A DNA stretch of 11,487 nucleotides from Patescibacteria group bacterium (GTDB lineage: Bacteria; Patescibacteriota; Minisyncoccia; JAHCSD01). The notes under the pieces are model-generated. The model saw nothing but the letters and a program-made list of their open reading frames with translations, searched no databases and was not told the DNA's origin. The DNA lies in contig JAHCSD010000011.1 in NCBI GenBank assembly GCA_018609185.1, positions 1 through 11,487 on the forward strand. The letters run 5' to 3'. How positions within the stretch are numbered: the first letter of the stretch is position 1; each line of letters starts with the position of its first letter. The translations under genes were made by a program, and so were the position numbers. Shown piece by piece: positions 1 to 5,899 of the stretch.

Positions 1-470
1 TACGCCCAAGGCAGTGAACCCGCAAACGTATAGAGGCAAAATTTCCTAAAATCCATCCGGGCAACCCCCGCAGGAAACGAAATGTACGTACGAATCACGG
101 GCAGCATTCTCGATACAAAAATAATCATTTGTCCGTATTTCGAAAATAAGCGATCCGCAATCTCAATATCATGATAAGAAATGAATACCCACCGGCCATA
201 TTTCTCGAGAAATCTTCTTCCGCCGTAAAATCCCACCGCATACAGAATAATCGACCCTAATAAATTTCCTACCGCTCCCCAAAAAACCACCCAAAGCAAC
301 TTGAACTCTCCCTCAAACACCAAGAAGCCAGAAAACGGCATGATGATTTCAGACGGAATAGGGATCGCCGCGCTCTCGAGAGTCATAAAAAGCAAAATAC
401 CGAAATAGCCTGTGGTCGAGATAACATTGATTACAAAAGAACTTATGAGTTCAAAAAATTGGTAAATCAT
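1..470 (-). CDS. DedA / VTT-domain membrane protein (C-terminus off the window)
   Basis: Translating the minus strand from the ATG at 470 gives 156 residues without a stop before the window edge, so the gene is partial at its C-terminus. It is a hydrophobic integral membrane protein of the DedA (SNARE-associated/VTT) family. The family includes bacterial inner-membrane proteins implicated in lipid carrier recycling and membrane homeostasis. Diagnostic features are the acidic/proline segment E32-S-A-A-I-P-I-P-S-E41 in the first re-entrant region and the R121-M-L-P-V-I-R127 motif followed by F-P-A-G (132-135), matching the F-x-x-R-x-x-P-x-x-R block of DedA proteins. The start codon directly follows the galT stop (TAGATG), with no Shine-Dalgarno, which suggests translational coupling. 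Family call is firm. The substrate and exact role cannot be told from this fragment. Confidence 0.88.
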   Translation of the reverse strand, partial: MIYQFFELISSFVINVISTTGYFGILLFMTLESAAIPIPSEIIMPFSGFLVFEGEFKLLWVVFWGAVGNLLGSIILYAVGFYGGRRFLEKYGRWVFISYHDIEIADRLFSKYGQMIIFVSRMLPVIRTYISFPAGVARMDFRKFCLYTFAGSLPWA

Positions 471-1481
471 CTATTTTTGTTTTCGCAAAAATGCCGCGGC
501 ATCTTCAGGTCTAATCGTACAAATTTCTATGCCTGTTCCTATTTCAAACCCTGCCCAGATAGCAGTCTTTGGCAGTATTTCTAAATGCCAATGGTAGAAA
601 TGATAGTCTTTTTCTCCTTTAGATGGGGCAGTATGGATAAAATAGTTGAATGCGGGATCCTTAAGGCCCTTGTATAATTTATAAAGACTTGCTTGCAGGA
701 CCCGTGAAAAAAGTTTCCTACTTATTCCTCCCATCATTTCAAAGTTAGCGCTATGGGTCTTAGGAGAGATAACTATTTCAAACGCGGTACGCGACGTATA
801 GGGGCACACCGCGATAAACTCATCATTTTCAAATACAATCCGCGTCCTGTCCTTACGCTCAACGTCCGTCATCACACAATGAGCGCACTTTTTATTTTTC
901 CTAAAATACTTTTCAGATCCTTCGAGGCTGCTAGTCACGTCTCCGGGAACAACTGGAATCGCAATGAGCTGCGAGTGGGGATGATAAATCGTTGCCCCCC
1001 CCTCTTCTCCGTAATTTTGGAAAATAGATACGTACTTCACGCAGTCCTCTCCCATAAGCTGCTTGTAGCGCTCCTGATACGACTGAACCAGAAGCTCTGT
1101 TTCTTTCGCGTTAAATTCTGCCACACCCCTATCGTGATCCCTTGTAATAAACACTTCGTGGAACCCTACGCCCTCCATGATAGTGTAGGGCCCATGTTTA
1201 AATTCGGGAGGGCAAAGGCCCGGATTAAAGGCGGGGAACTTGTTAGGAATCACCTGTACCCACCAGTCTTTATCTGATTTGTTGGATGAATATAAAAGAA
1301 CAGGGTCTTCGTTGCCAGATTTTTTTGGGTCTTCAAACGGGCACGTCCGCTTTGGCTGGTACCAGCGCGGACGCTTCTTTTTAACAAACGCGTTAGGGCG
1401 CTTAGCTCTCCCTGTTGCAATCACGATCCAGTCTCCGCTGACAAGATCTTGACGTAATTCTGATACTGACTTTACAGTCAC
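471..1481 (-). CDS. galT: galactose-1-phosphate uridylyltransferase (GalT, HIT superfamily)
   Basis: The product (336 aa from the chosen start) is a nucleotidylyltransferase that exchanges UMP between UDP-glucose and galactose 1-phosphate in the Leloir pathway, or a close relative acting on other sugar 1-phosphates. The active-site motif H167-P-H169-S-Q171 is present; the second His is the residue uridylylated in the family. Also visible are a CPFE block (C47) where many homologues have a C-x-x-C zinc site, a central C199-A-H-C202 pair, and the C-terminal H-W-H-L-E block. There is no ATG near the N-terminus. I chose the GTG at 1481; TTG codons at 1493 and 1505 are alternatives, all inside repeat R1, so the first residues are uncertain. 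It lies between a glycosyltransferase and a DedA gene, which fits a role in activated-sugar supply for envelope glycans. That role is an inference. Confidence 0.88.
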   Translation of the reverse strand: MTVKSVSELRQDLVSGDWIVIATGRAKRPNAFVKKKRPRWYQPKRTCPFEDPKKSGNEDPVLLYSSNKSDKDWWVQVIPNKFPAFNPGLCPPEFKHGPYTIMEGVGFHEVFITRDHDRGVAEFNAKETELLVQSYQERYKQLMGEDCVKYVSIFQNYGEEGGATIYHPHSQLIAIPVVPGDVTSSLEGSEKYFRKNKKCAHCVMTDVERKDRTRIVFENDEFIAVCPYTSRTAFEIVISPKTHSANFEMMGGISRKLFSRVLQASLYKLYKGLKDPAFNYFIHTAPSKGEKDYHFYHWHLEILPKTAIWAGFEIGTGIEICTIRPEDAAAFLRKQK

Positions 1482-1557
1482 AAATATGCACAAATGTACG
1501 CACAAATATCACGAATGTAAATTTGTGAAATTCGTGGTCGATTTGTGTGAATTCGTG
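1479..1557. repeat. family R hairpin repeat, copy R1 (unit CACRAAT / ATTYGTG)
   Basis: Four units of CACAAAT/CACGAAT (1479-1485, 1489-1495, 1501-1507, 1510-1516) are followed, after the 4-base loop GTAA, by four inverted units ATTTGTG/ATTCGTG (1521-1527, 1530-1536, 1541-1547, 1551-1557). Spacers are 3-5-2 on the left and 2-4-3 on the right, so the two halves fold into one long stem of four 7-bp segments separated by small, near-matched internal loops. The repeat spans the galT start and the glycosyltransferase end and is translated in part on both sides. Confidence 0.85.
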
Positions 1558-2366
1558 TGGTTCGTCAAGTTATACTTGGCGAACCACAAATTCATTCGTA
1601 TTTTCAAAAGCTCAACCAAAAGATAGAGGCCCCCGGCAAAACTTACTCGACTTTCGGGGTCATTCTCCCACACAATAGGAACTTCCTTTATTTTATACCC
1701 AAGCTTTCTTCCGAGCGCCAATGCCTCAATGTCAAACCCCCAACGGTCAATACGAGTCTTCCCAAAAATATTTTTTGCTGCAAACTCCGTAAAAAGTTTA
1801 AAGCCACATTGCGTATCCCAAATTCCAAACACGGCAACAATCTGAATAATGATATTAATAGTCTTCCCCACAATAACTCTATACAAAGGCTGGGAGGATG
1901 TAATAACACTTTTACGGAGTCCTCGTGACCCAATCACAATATCATAGTCTCCATAGCCTTTCTTTGTTGAAGTCTTTATCCGAGCATCCTTTGCAAACGG
2001 TAAAAGTTTTTCTACTTGATCAATGGTGGTAGAGTTGTCAGCATCCATGAAAATTCGGTATTTTCCCACAGAGGCTGTCATCCCGTGCCGCACCACCCAG
2101 CCTTTCCCGTGATTTTTTTTATTATCAAGAAGACGCAGATTTCTAATGGGAAGATCGATAAAACGCTGGACGACTTTCACGGTATTGTCTTTAGACCCGT
2201 CGTCAACCACAATGATTTCGTAATCCCGCCTAGTGTAACCATTTTGCTCGCACAGTTTCGCAAAACTTAAGGTGTGTAAATACCGATCTACATCAAGAAG
2301 CGTCTTTGGCAACCGTTTTTCTTCGTTATAGGCAGGAATGATGACGGAAAGAAAAATGGGTTTCAT
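1509..2366 (-). CDS. family 2 glycosyltransferase, dolichyl/polyprenyl-phosphate sugar synthase type
   Basis: A GT-A fold glycosyltransferase of 285 aa, closest in pattern to the DPG/ALG5-like synthases that transfer a sugar from a nucleotide donor to a polyprenyl phosphate at the cytoplasmic membrane. Motifs in order are S7-V-I-I-P-A-Y-N-E-E16 (nucleotide binding), V54-D-D-G-S58, N85-H-G-K-G89, the metal-binding D108-A-D110, then the family's D-T-Q-C-G-F-K-L-F and R-W-G-F-D-I-E blocks. I start at the ATG at 2366, because an in-frame upstream extension to 2426 runs into the terminator hairpin of the previous gene. The last roughly 18 residues, rich in Asn, Thr, Ser and His, are encoded by repeat R1 and the neighbouring hairpin, so they look like an acquired tail rather than part of the fold. 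No Shine-Dalgarno is seen. The acceptor is not known. Confidence 0.87.
   Translation of the reverse strand: MKPIFLSVIIPAYNEEKRLPKTLLDVDRYLHTLSFAKLCEQNGYTRRDYEIIVVDDGSKDNTVKVVQRFIDLPIRNLRLLDNKKNHGKGWVVRHGMTASVGKYRIFMDADNSTTIDQVEKLLPFAKDARIKTSTKKGYGDYDIVIGSRGLRKSVITSSQPLYRVIVGKTINIIIQIVAVFGIWDTQCGFKLFTEFAAKNIFGKTRIDRWGFDIEALALGRKLGYKIKEVPIVWENDPESRVSFAGGLYLLVELLKIRMNLWFAKYNLTNHTNSHKSTTNFTNLHS
1556..1588. repeat. second hairpin abutting R1
   Basis: Directly next to R1, GTGGTTCGTCAAG (1557-1569) pairs with CTTGGCGAACCAC (1575-1587) around the 5-base loop TTATA. There is one G-T wobble, plus an outer T-A pair at 1556/1588. It lies inside the C-terminal codons of the glycosyltransferase gene. It may be the tail of the R1 insertion or a separate small element. 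Confidence 0.7.
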
Positions 2367-2400
2367 TGTACATATTGTATCATAAATCAAAGGTTTGGTC

Positions 2401-2440
2401 ACAAACAAATAAAAAGCAGTAATCACGATGATTACTGCTT
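2401..2440 (-). terminator. rho-independent terminator after the small membrane protein gene
   Basis: On the minus strand a 10-bp perfect stem (2431-2440 with 2414-2423, 7-base loop) is followed by TTTATTTGTTTGT. It lies 13 bases past the stop codon of the 2454-2705 gene. It closes that short transcription unit and separates it from the glycosyltransferase gene. Confidence 0.8.
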
Positions 2441-2453
2441 GAATCTTTTGAAA

Positions 2454-2705
2454 CTATTTCTTTCGAGAGCCTCCCCCGCTTCTGCCATGTGCGCAGTTTC
2501 TGGGACTCTGCCCGCCATGAAGCGCATAAACCAAACCTGCAATCAGTCCCAAGGTACCCCCAAGGAAGAATAAAAGACTGAATACTACACCTATAATACG
2601 GAAAACGAAATGCATATCAGACGCTGCTACAAAAATCCCTGGAATACCAAGAGGAATCGACATCCCACACAGTACGGTAAAAAGAAACCACTGAGCCGTA
2701 TTCAA
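2454..2705 (-). CDS. small two-helix membrane protein, unknown function
   Basis: An 83-aa protein with two predicted membrane helices (about residues 5-28 and 34-62) and a short basic, Gly/Ser-rich C-terminal tail with a single Cys. I do not recognise the family. The gene is supported by its signals rather than by homology. The TTG start at 2705 is preceded 6 bases away by a full AAGGAGG Shine-Dalgarno, a TTGACA-17-TAATAT promoter lies upstream, and an intrinsic terminator follows. It is therefore its own transcription unit between map and the glycosyltransferase gene. The first ATG in frame lies 14 codons inside the first helix, so TTG is the better start. This is one of only two genes here with a strong Shine-Dalgarno. 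The other also encodes a small hydrophobic protein. Confidence 0.72.
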   Translation of the reverse strand: MNTAQWFLFTVLCGMSIPLGIPGIFVAASDMHFVFRIIGVVFSLLFFLGGTLGLIAGLVYALHGGQSPRNCAHGRSGGGSRKK

Positions 2706-2749
2706 GGTGTGCCTCCTTACACTATTCTCCCAACTTTCCGAACGCTTTC

Positions 2750-2778
2750 ATATTAACAAATTTCTACAATCTTGTCAA
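2750..2778 (-). promoter_or_regulatory. sigma-70-type promoter for the small membrane protein gene
   Basis: On the minus strand TTGACA (2773-2778) is a perfect -35, followed after 17 bases by TAATAT (2750-2755, four of six matches to the -10 consensus). It overlaps the last codons of map and would start RNA near 2743, giving a leader of about 40 bases that contains the AAGGAGG ribosome site. Confidence 0.75.
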
Positions 2779-3528
2779 CGTCTCGCCACCCGATTTCGTA
2801 ATCACCACCGTATGCTCAAAGTGGGCGGAAAGTTTCCCGTCTTTTGTTTTGAACACAAAGCCGTCTTCGCCTACCTCAACTTCATAACTTCCTTCGGTTA
2901 CCATGGGCTCGATTGCGATTGTCATGCCCTCTTTCAGCACTAAGCCTGCACCGGGTTTTCCGTAGTTCAAGATCATAGGATCTTCGTGAAGATTTTTTCC
3001 GATTCCGTGGCCCGATAGATCACGCACCACACCGTATCCTTTTGATTCAACGTATGTTTGAATAGCATACCCAAGATCTCCAAGTCGCGCGCCTGCTTTT
3101 GCATTCTTGATTCCAATATCAAGCGATTTTTTTGTCGTATCTATCAATTTTTTTGCTTCTTTACTTACACGGCCCACGGGAACGGTAATCGCAGAATCAG
3201 TATGATATCCTTTATATTTAACGCCAAAGTCTAAGCTTAAAATATCGCCTTCTTGTAACGCCCTACTACCAGGCACGCCATGTACAACTTCGTCATTCAC
3301 ACACGTGCAAAGAACCGCGGGATACGGTTTCGAATCCGACGTAGGCCGATATCCCTCAAATGAAGAAGTCGCGCCATACTTTTTTATTAATTCACGCGCC
3401 AGCTGATCTAGATGGGCTGTCGTAATTTCTGGCTTTACCTCTTTTTTCAGCACATCTAAAATGGCGGCTGTTATTTTGCCACCCTCTCTCATGGTTGCTA
3501 TTTCTTTTTCTGATTTTATAAAAGTCAT
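2764..3528 (-). CDS. map: methionine aminopeptidase type I
   Basis: This 254-aa cytoplasmic dimetal protease removes the initiator Met from new proteins. All five metal ligands of the pita-bread fold are visible: D100 (L-S-L-D-F-G), D111 (H-T-D-S-A), H174 (S-G-H-G-I-G), E207 (I-E-P) and E238 (F-E-H-T). The substrate-contacting H83 and H181 are also present. Length and motif spacing match the type I enzyme, without the zinc-finger extension of the type Ic form. The ATG at 3528 is the only sensible start and has no Shine-Dalgarno. In many bacteria map lies in the secY-adk-map part of the spc operon. Here it keeps the order secY...adk...map but with a sulfhydrylase gene and a PaaX/Cas2-like gene in between. 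Confidence 0.95.
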   Translation of the reverse strand: MTFIKSEKEIATMREGGKITAAILDVLKKEVKPEITTAHLDQLARELIKKYGATSSFEGYRPTSDSKPYPAVLCTCVNDEVVHGVPGSRALQEGDILSLDFGVKYKGYHTDSAITVPVGRVSKEAKKLIDTTKKSLDIGIKNAKAGARLGDLGYAIQTYVESKGYGVVRDLSGHGIGKNLHEDPMILNYGKPGAGLVLKEGMTIAIEPMVTEGSYEVEVGEDGFVFKTKDGKLSAHFEHTVVITKSGGETLTRL

Positions 3529-3647
3529 TTTAGTATATGTATTACTTTTGATATTACTCGAGCGAAAAATTCAGTCAATGAGGGGCTCACAATATTACTG
3601 TCCATTGGAACGCTTATCATTGTTTATAGTTTATACACCCATCTCAT

Positions 3648-3698
3648 CTCCCGTCAAAATACTGCCATGGCAGTATTTTGACGGGAGTTTGACGGGAG
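3648..3698. repeat. perfect palindrome P1 plus an extra half-motif, downstream of the PaaX/Cas2-like gene
   Basis: CTCCCGTCAAAATACTGCCA (3648-3667) is followed directly by its exact reverse complement (3668-3687), a 40-bp perfect palindrome with no spacer. The outer motif TTTGACGGGAG is then repeated once more in direct orientation at 3688-3698. No T-run follows on either strand, so it is unlikely to be a simple terminator. It closely resembles P2 at 4318-4365: both have CCCGTCA at the outer ends, an AT-rich middle, and a centre of the form TGYCA/TGRCA. Confidence 0.9.
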
Positions 3699-3737
3699 AC
3701 AAGTCACTGATCTAATATACACAGAACCTCCACTACA

Positions 3738-4301
3738 TTACTTGAACTTATATGCTCTCCGTAAATACAAATCATTTTCTATATCGCCAACTATAATCCG
3801 TATCTCGAAATCCCTTAATCCCAAAAAGTCTCTCAATAAATTAATCTCTTTCTTACATTCATGGGGATGTATCCATACGCTTTTCTGAAGCGAGTAAAAG
3901 CCGAGTTCTTTAAGCTTTCTTCTAAAGATGTCTCGCTTCATACGGTATTCGTGAGGAATATCGAAAATAATCACGCGCCATTTTCCATCCCACTTCTTAG
4001 GAATAGAGATTTCAAGTTCGTTGAGCTCGAACGTTCCGGTTATCCACTCTCCTTCTTTAGTAAGAGAAATGTGGATATCATGACCATCACGCTCAACCTC
4101 GATAAGGCCGCGCCGTCTAAGATTGTAAAACGTATTACTGAATTTTTCTTTTTCTCCTTCTCCGGGTCTTCCTCTAAAAATCTCTTTCATAAGATAGTGA
4201 GCAAAGTAAGGCGAAGAAGCGGCGACAGAAACAGTACCCACAATAAGGAGATACCTTAAAATCTTCTTTGATATGATACCGGGTTTTCTCCCTTTAATCA
4301 T
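3738..4301 (-). CDS. PaaX-like / Cas2-like domain protein with N-terminal helix-turn-helix
   Basis: A 187-aa protein in two parts. The N-terminal half (about 10-90) has a hydrophobic stretch at 15-30 and then what looks like a winged-helix region ending in L-T-K-E-G. The C-terminal half (about 100-185) is a Cas2/PaaX-C ferredoxin-like domain, with W104-D-G-K-W-R-V-I-I-F-D114-I-P, then R-R-K-L-K-E-L-G-F and Q139-K-S-V-W-I-H-P-H-E-C149. D114 is at the position of the conserved Asp of Cas2 nucleases. This arrangement is very common in Parcubacteria, where it is often labelled Cas2, but no cas1 or CRISPR array is present here. PaaX itself is a transcription repressor, so a DNA-binding regulator or a nuclease are both possible. 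I prefer the ATG at 4301; an in-frame start at 4331 would lie inside palindrome P2. Palindromes of one family lie on both sides of the gene. Confidence 0.82.
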   Translation of the reverse strand: MIKGRKPGIISKKILRYLLIVGTVSVAASSPYFAHYLMKEIFRGRPGEGEKEKFSNTFYNLRRRGLIEVERDGHDIHISLTKEGEWITGTFELNELEISIPKKWDGKWRVIIFDIPHEYRMKRDIFRRKLKELGFYSLQKSVWIHPHECKKEINLLRDFLGLRDFEIRIIVGDIENDLYLRRAYKFK

Positions 4302-4317
4302 TATAACATGGACGCTA

Positions 4318-4365
4318 TAACCCCCCGTCATATTGCTGTCATGACAGCAATATGACGGGGGGTTA
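4318..4365. repeat. perfect palindrome P2, upstream of the PaaX/Cas2-like gene
   Basis: A 48-bp perfect palindrome: the left arm 4318-4341 (starting TAACCCCCCGTCATATTG) is the exact reverse complement of 4342-4365, with no spacer. It ends 17 bases before the ATG of the 3738-4301 gene. Such a site could be an operator for the gene's own product, or the end of a mobile unit. It shares the CCCGTCA ends and the TG-Y-CATG-R-CA type centre with P1. Confidence 0.92.
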
Positions 4366-4440
4366 ATAAGTTAATTATTTCGACAATACCACCATCCCAA
4401 GACTAAATAATATCATCACAACAATAACATAATACAATTT

Positions 4441-5118
4441 TTAATCCAGCAAAACGACCGTATTTCGAAAAACGCTTACCGGATCCTCTTCGCCATTAAT
4501 TTCTGAAAGTAAATCTTTAGATTTAAAATAGTCTATCGCTTTTTTTGTTGTTTCGTCAAACAAACGTACACGTTCGTCAAATATTTCGGGTTTATCGAGC
4601 GACTTTCTTGTAAGTATGCCTTCACAGGACTCATCTTCACACCGCTGATTCTCAATATCTAATTCTTGAGAATAGCTCTTCTCACACGCCACACAAATCA
4701 ACCGCAGAGAAGAACGCTCAAACGCTGTACGGGAAGTTACCTCTAAATGAAGTGCTTTAATATTTTGCTCCCCATATAAGCCCAGAAGTGTTGGCATGAG
4801 GCGCTCTGCTTCCTCAAGGCTTCTCGGAGAACCGTCTAAAATAATACCGTTGGTGACGGAATACATCCTCCGAACCGTCTCCACAACCCATGGCGCAACA
4901 AGTTCCGGGTCGACTATCTTACCGGCATCATAGCGCTTTCGTTCTTCGTCAATCCTTGCATCTGCTCCTCGCGGGGTCGTTTTAAATTTGTCTCTAATAA
5001 TTCTACTTGTGGTAAGATGTAAAAAATCAAAGGCGTCCGCTAAACGGACGGCCTGTGTTGTCTTCCCAGCACCGGGAAGCCCTAGAAAAAGGATTACTTT
5101 TTTGTCGTTCTCGGCCAT
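4441..5118 (-). CDS. adenylate kinase-family nucleoside monophosphate kinase (zinc LID), copy 1
   Basis: A 225-aa P-loop kinase that transfers phosphate between ATP and a nucleoside monophosphate. Walker A is G13-L-P-G-A-G-K-T20, the NMP-binding T-T-S-R-I-I-R segment is at 36-42, and the D95-G-S-P-R-S block is kept. The LID carries four cysteines (C142, C145, C160, C165) that would bind structural zinc, with a wider C-x4-C second pair. The canonical R-x-D-D of adenylate kinase is replaced by R171-K-S-L-D175. It therefore departs from standard Adk in the LID while keeping the Asp of D-G-x-P-R, the reverse of its neighbour. The start ATG lies 4 bases after the stop of the next kinase gene, so the two are surely co-transcribed. 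Substrate could be AMP or another NMP. I withhold the adk symbol for that reason. Confidence 0.85.
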   Translation of the reverse strand: MAENDKKVILFLGLPGAGKTTQAVRLADAFDFLHLTTSRIIRDKFKTTPRGADARIDEERKRYDAGKIVDPELVAPWVVETVRRMYSVTNGIILDGSPRSLEEAERLMPTLLGLYGEQNIKALHLEVTSRTAFERSSLRLICVACEKSYSQELDIENQRCEDESCEGILTRKSLDKPEIFDERVRLFDETTKKAIDYFKSKDLLSEINGEEDPVSVFRNTVVLLD

Positions 5119-5122
5119 TATC

Positions 5123-5779
5123 CTATTCTAACGCATTCAGGATGTCTTTGAAAACCCCTTCGATGTCTTGCTCGCCGTTAACAACCTTAAGCAGCTTTTT
5201 CCTTTTGTAGTGTCTGATAACCGGGCCCACTTCTTTCTTAAACCACGAAAACCTTGTTCGAATTGCCGCCGGCTTGTCATCAGGACGTACCTTAAACTTG
5301 CCTCCACACTTTTGGCAGTTCTTCCAAGATTTGAACTCCCCTACATAAGGAACGATCATCCCGCACTTGCTGCATATCCTGCGCCGGATAAGACGTAGCA
5401 TAGCCTCTTTTTCGCTTACTTCGATTAGCACCACGAAAGGATCGCCCCTTCCGAGCCACGAAAGAACTTCATCAATAAGCGTTGCCTCATCAGGCATTCG
5501 AGGGCTTCCGTTAAAAATAATACCCATATGAGGTTTGAGTCCCACAAGCTTCTTAATCCAAAGATAAGACACAAGCCAAGTTGGGGCGAGATTGCCCTTT
5601 CTAATTTCTCCCGAGAGTCTTTTCCCTAAGATATTAGATTCTCTTCCAAGCTTCCTCAAGTTGTCTCCAGTAGTAAAAATATCGAATCCTAATTTTTTAA
5701 CCAAAAGACGTACCTGGGTATCTTTTCCGGAACCAGATCTTCCAAGTATTATGATGGTTTTGGGATACGTATTTTTCAT
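5123..5779 (-). CDS. adk: adenylate kinase (zinc LID), copy 2
   Basis: A 218-aa adenylate kinase homologue. Walker A is G13-R-S-G-S-G-K-D-T21, NMP binding T36-T-G-D-N-L-R42, and the LID has C136/C139 and C155/C158 as a classic two-pair zinc site. It ends with the canonical R165-P-D-D168 and R174-x-R176. The D-G-F-P-R block reads N90-G-S-P-R, so the usual Asp is an Asn. I start at the ATG at 5779; the frame stays open upstream to 5848, but only because it reads through repeat R3. This is the copy I consider the better match to true Adk, because of the R-x-D-D motif. It fits the conserved secY-adk-map neighbourhood, with a sulfhydrylase gene inserted in front. No Shine-Dalgarno is visible. Confidence 0.86.
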   Translation of the reverse strand: MKNTYPKTIIILGRSGSGKDTQVRLLVKKLGFDIFTTGDNLRKLGRESNILGKRLSGEIRKGNLAPTWLVSYLWIKKLVGLKPHMGIIFNGSPRMPDEATLIDEVLSWLGRGDPFVVLIEVSEKEAMLRLIRRRICSKCGMIVPYVGEFKSWKNCQKCGGKFKVRPDDKPAAIRTRFSWFKKEVGPVIRHYKRKKLLKVVNGEQDIEGVFKDILNALE

Positions 5780-5797
5780 AATAGTCAACAACGAATC

Positions 5798-5894
5798 TTC
5801 CGCGTTGTTCCGCGTGAGGTTCTGCGTGGTTCCGCGATAGAAACACATTTTTAACGCTGAACCAACGCGGAAAGGTACGCAGAACTACGCAGAA
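5798..5894. repeat. family R hairpin repeat, copy R3 (unit TTCYGCGT / ACGCRGAA)
   Basis: Four 8-base units TTCCGCGT, TTCCGCGT, TTCTGCGT, TTCCGCGA (5798-5805, 5808-5815, 5820-5827, 5830-5837) are followed after a 16-base loop by four inverted units ACGCTGAA, ACGCGGAA, ACGCAGAA, ACGCAGAA (5854-5861, 5865-5872, 5877-5884, 5887-5894). Spacers are 2-4-2 and 3-4-2. It fills the gap between the sulfhydrylase and adenylate kinase copy 2 genes. Confidence 0.88.
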
Positions 5895-5899
5895 AAATA

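Noticed and set aside
753-1452. Long plus-strand frames opposite galT
   Set aside because: They lie antisense to an intact enzyme with conserved motifs, have no ribosome sites and no recognisable protein features; the same holds for the other plus-strand frames opposite the minus-strand genes.
1479-1557. R1 as a CRISPR array
   Set aside because: Units are 7 bases with 2-5 base spacers and half of them are inverted; there are no 25-40 base repeats with unique spacers and no cas genes other than the Cas2-like domain protein.
2722-2751. Nine-codon ORF (MKAFGKLGE) upstream of the small membrane protein gene
   Set aside because: Its ATG overlaps the -10 hexamer of the promoter, so it would not be in the transcript, and it has no ribosome site of its own.
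3529-3647. Possible gene or remnant between map and palindrome P1
   Set aside because: No frame has a convincing start, ribosome site or recognisable motif; the plus-strand frame that crosses it is mostly antisense to map.
4299-4305. Perfect TATAAT in front of the PaaX/Cas2-like gene
   Set aside because: It overlaps the chosen ATG (TATAATG) and has no -35 hexamer at suitable spacing; the upstream sequence is the P2 palindrome. If it is a real -10, the start codon choice would have to change.
4366-4440. Short gap between adenylate kinase copy 1 and P2 as an RNA or peptide gene
   Set aside because: AT-rich, no stem of note, and the only ATG frames are a few codons long.
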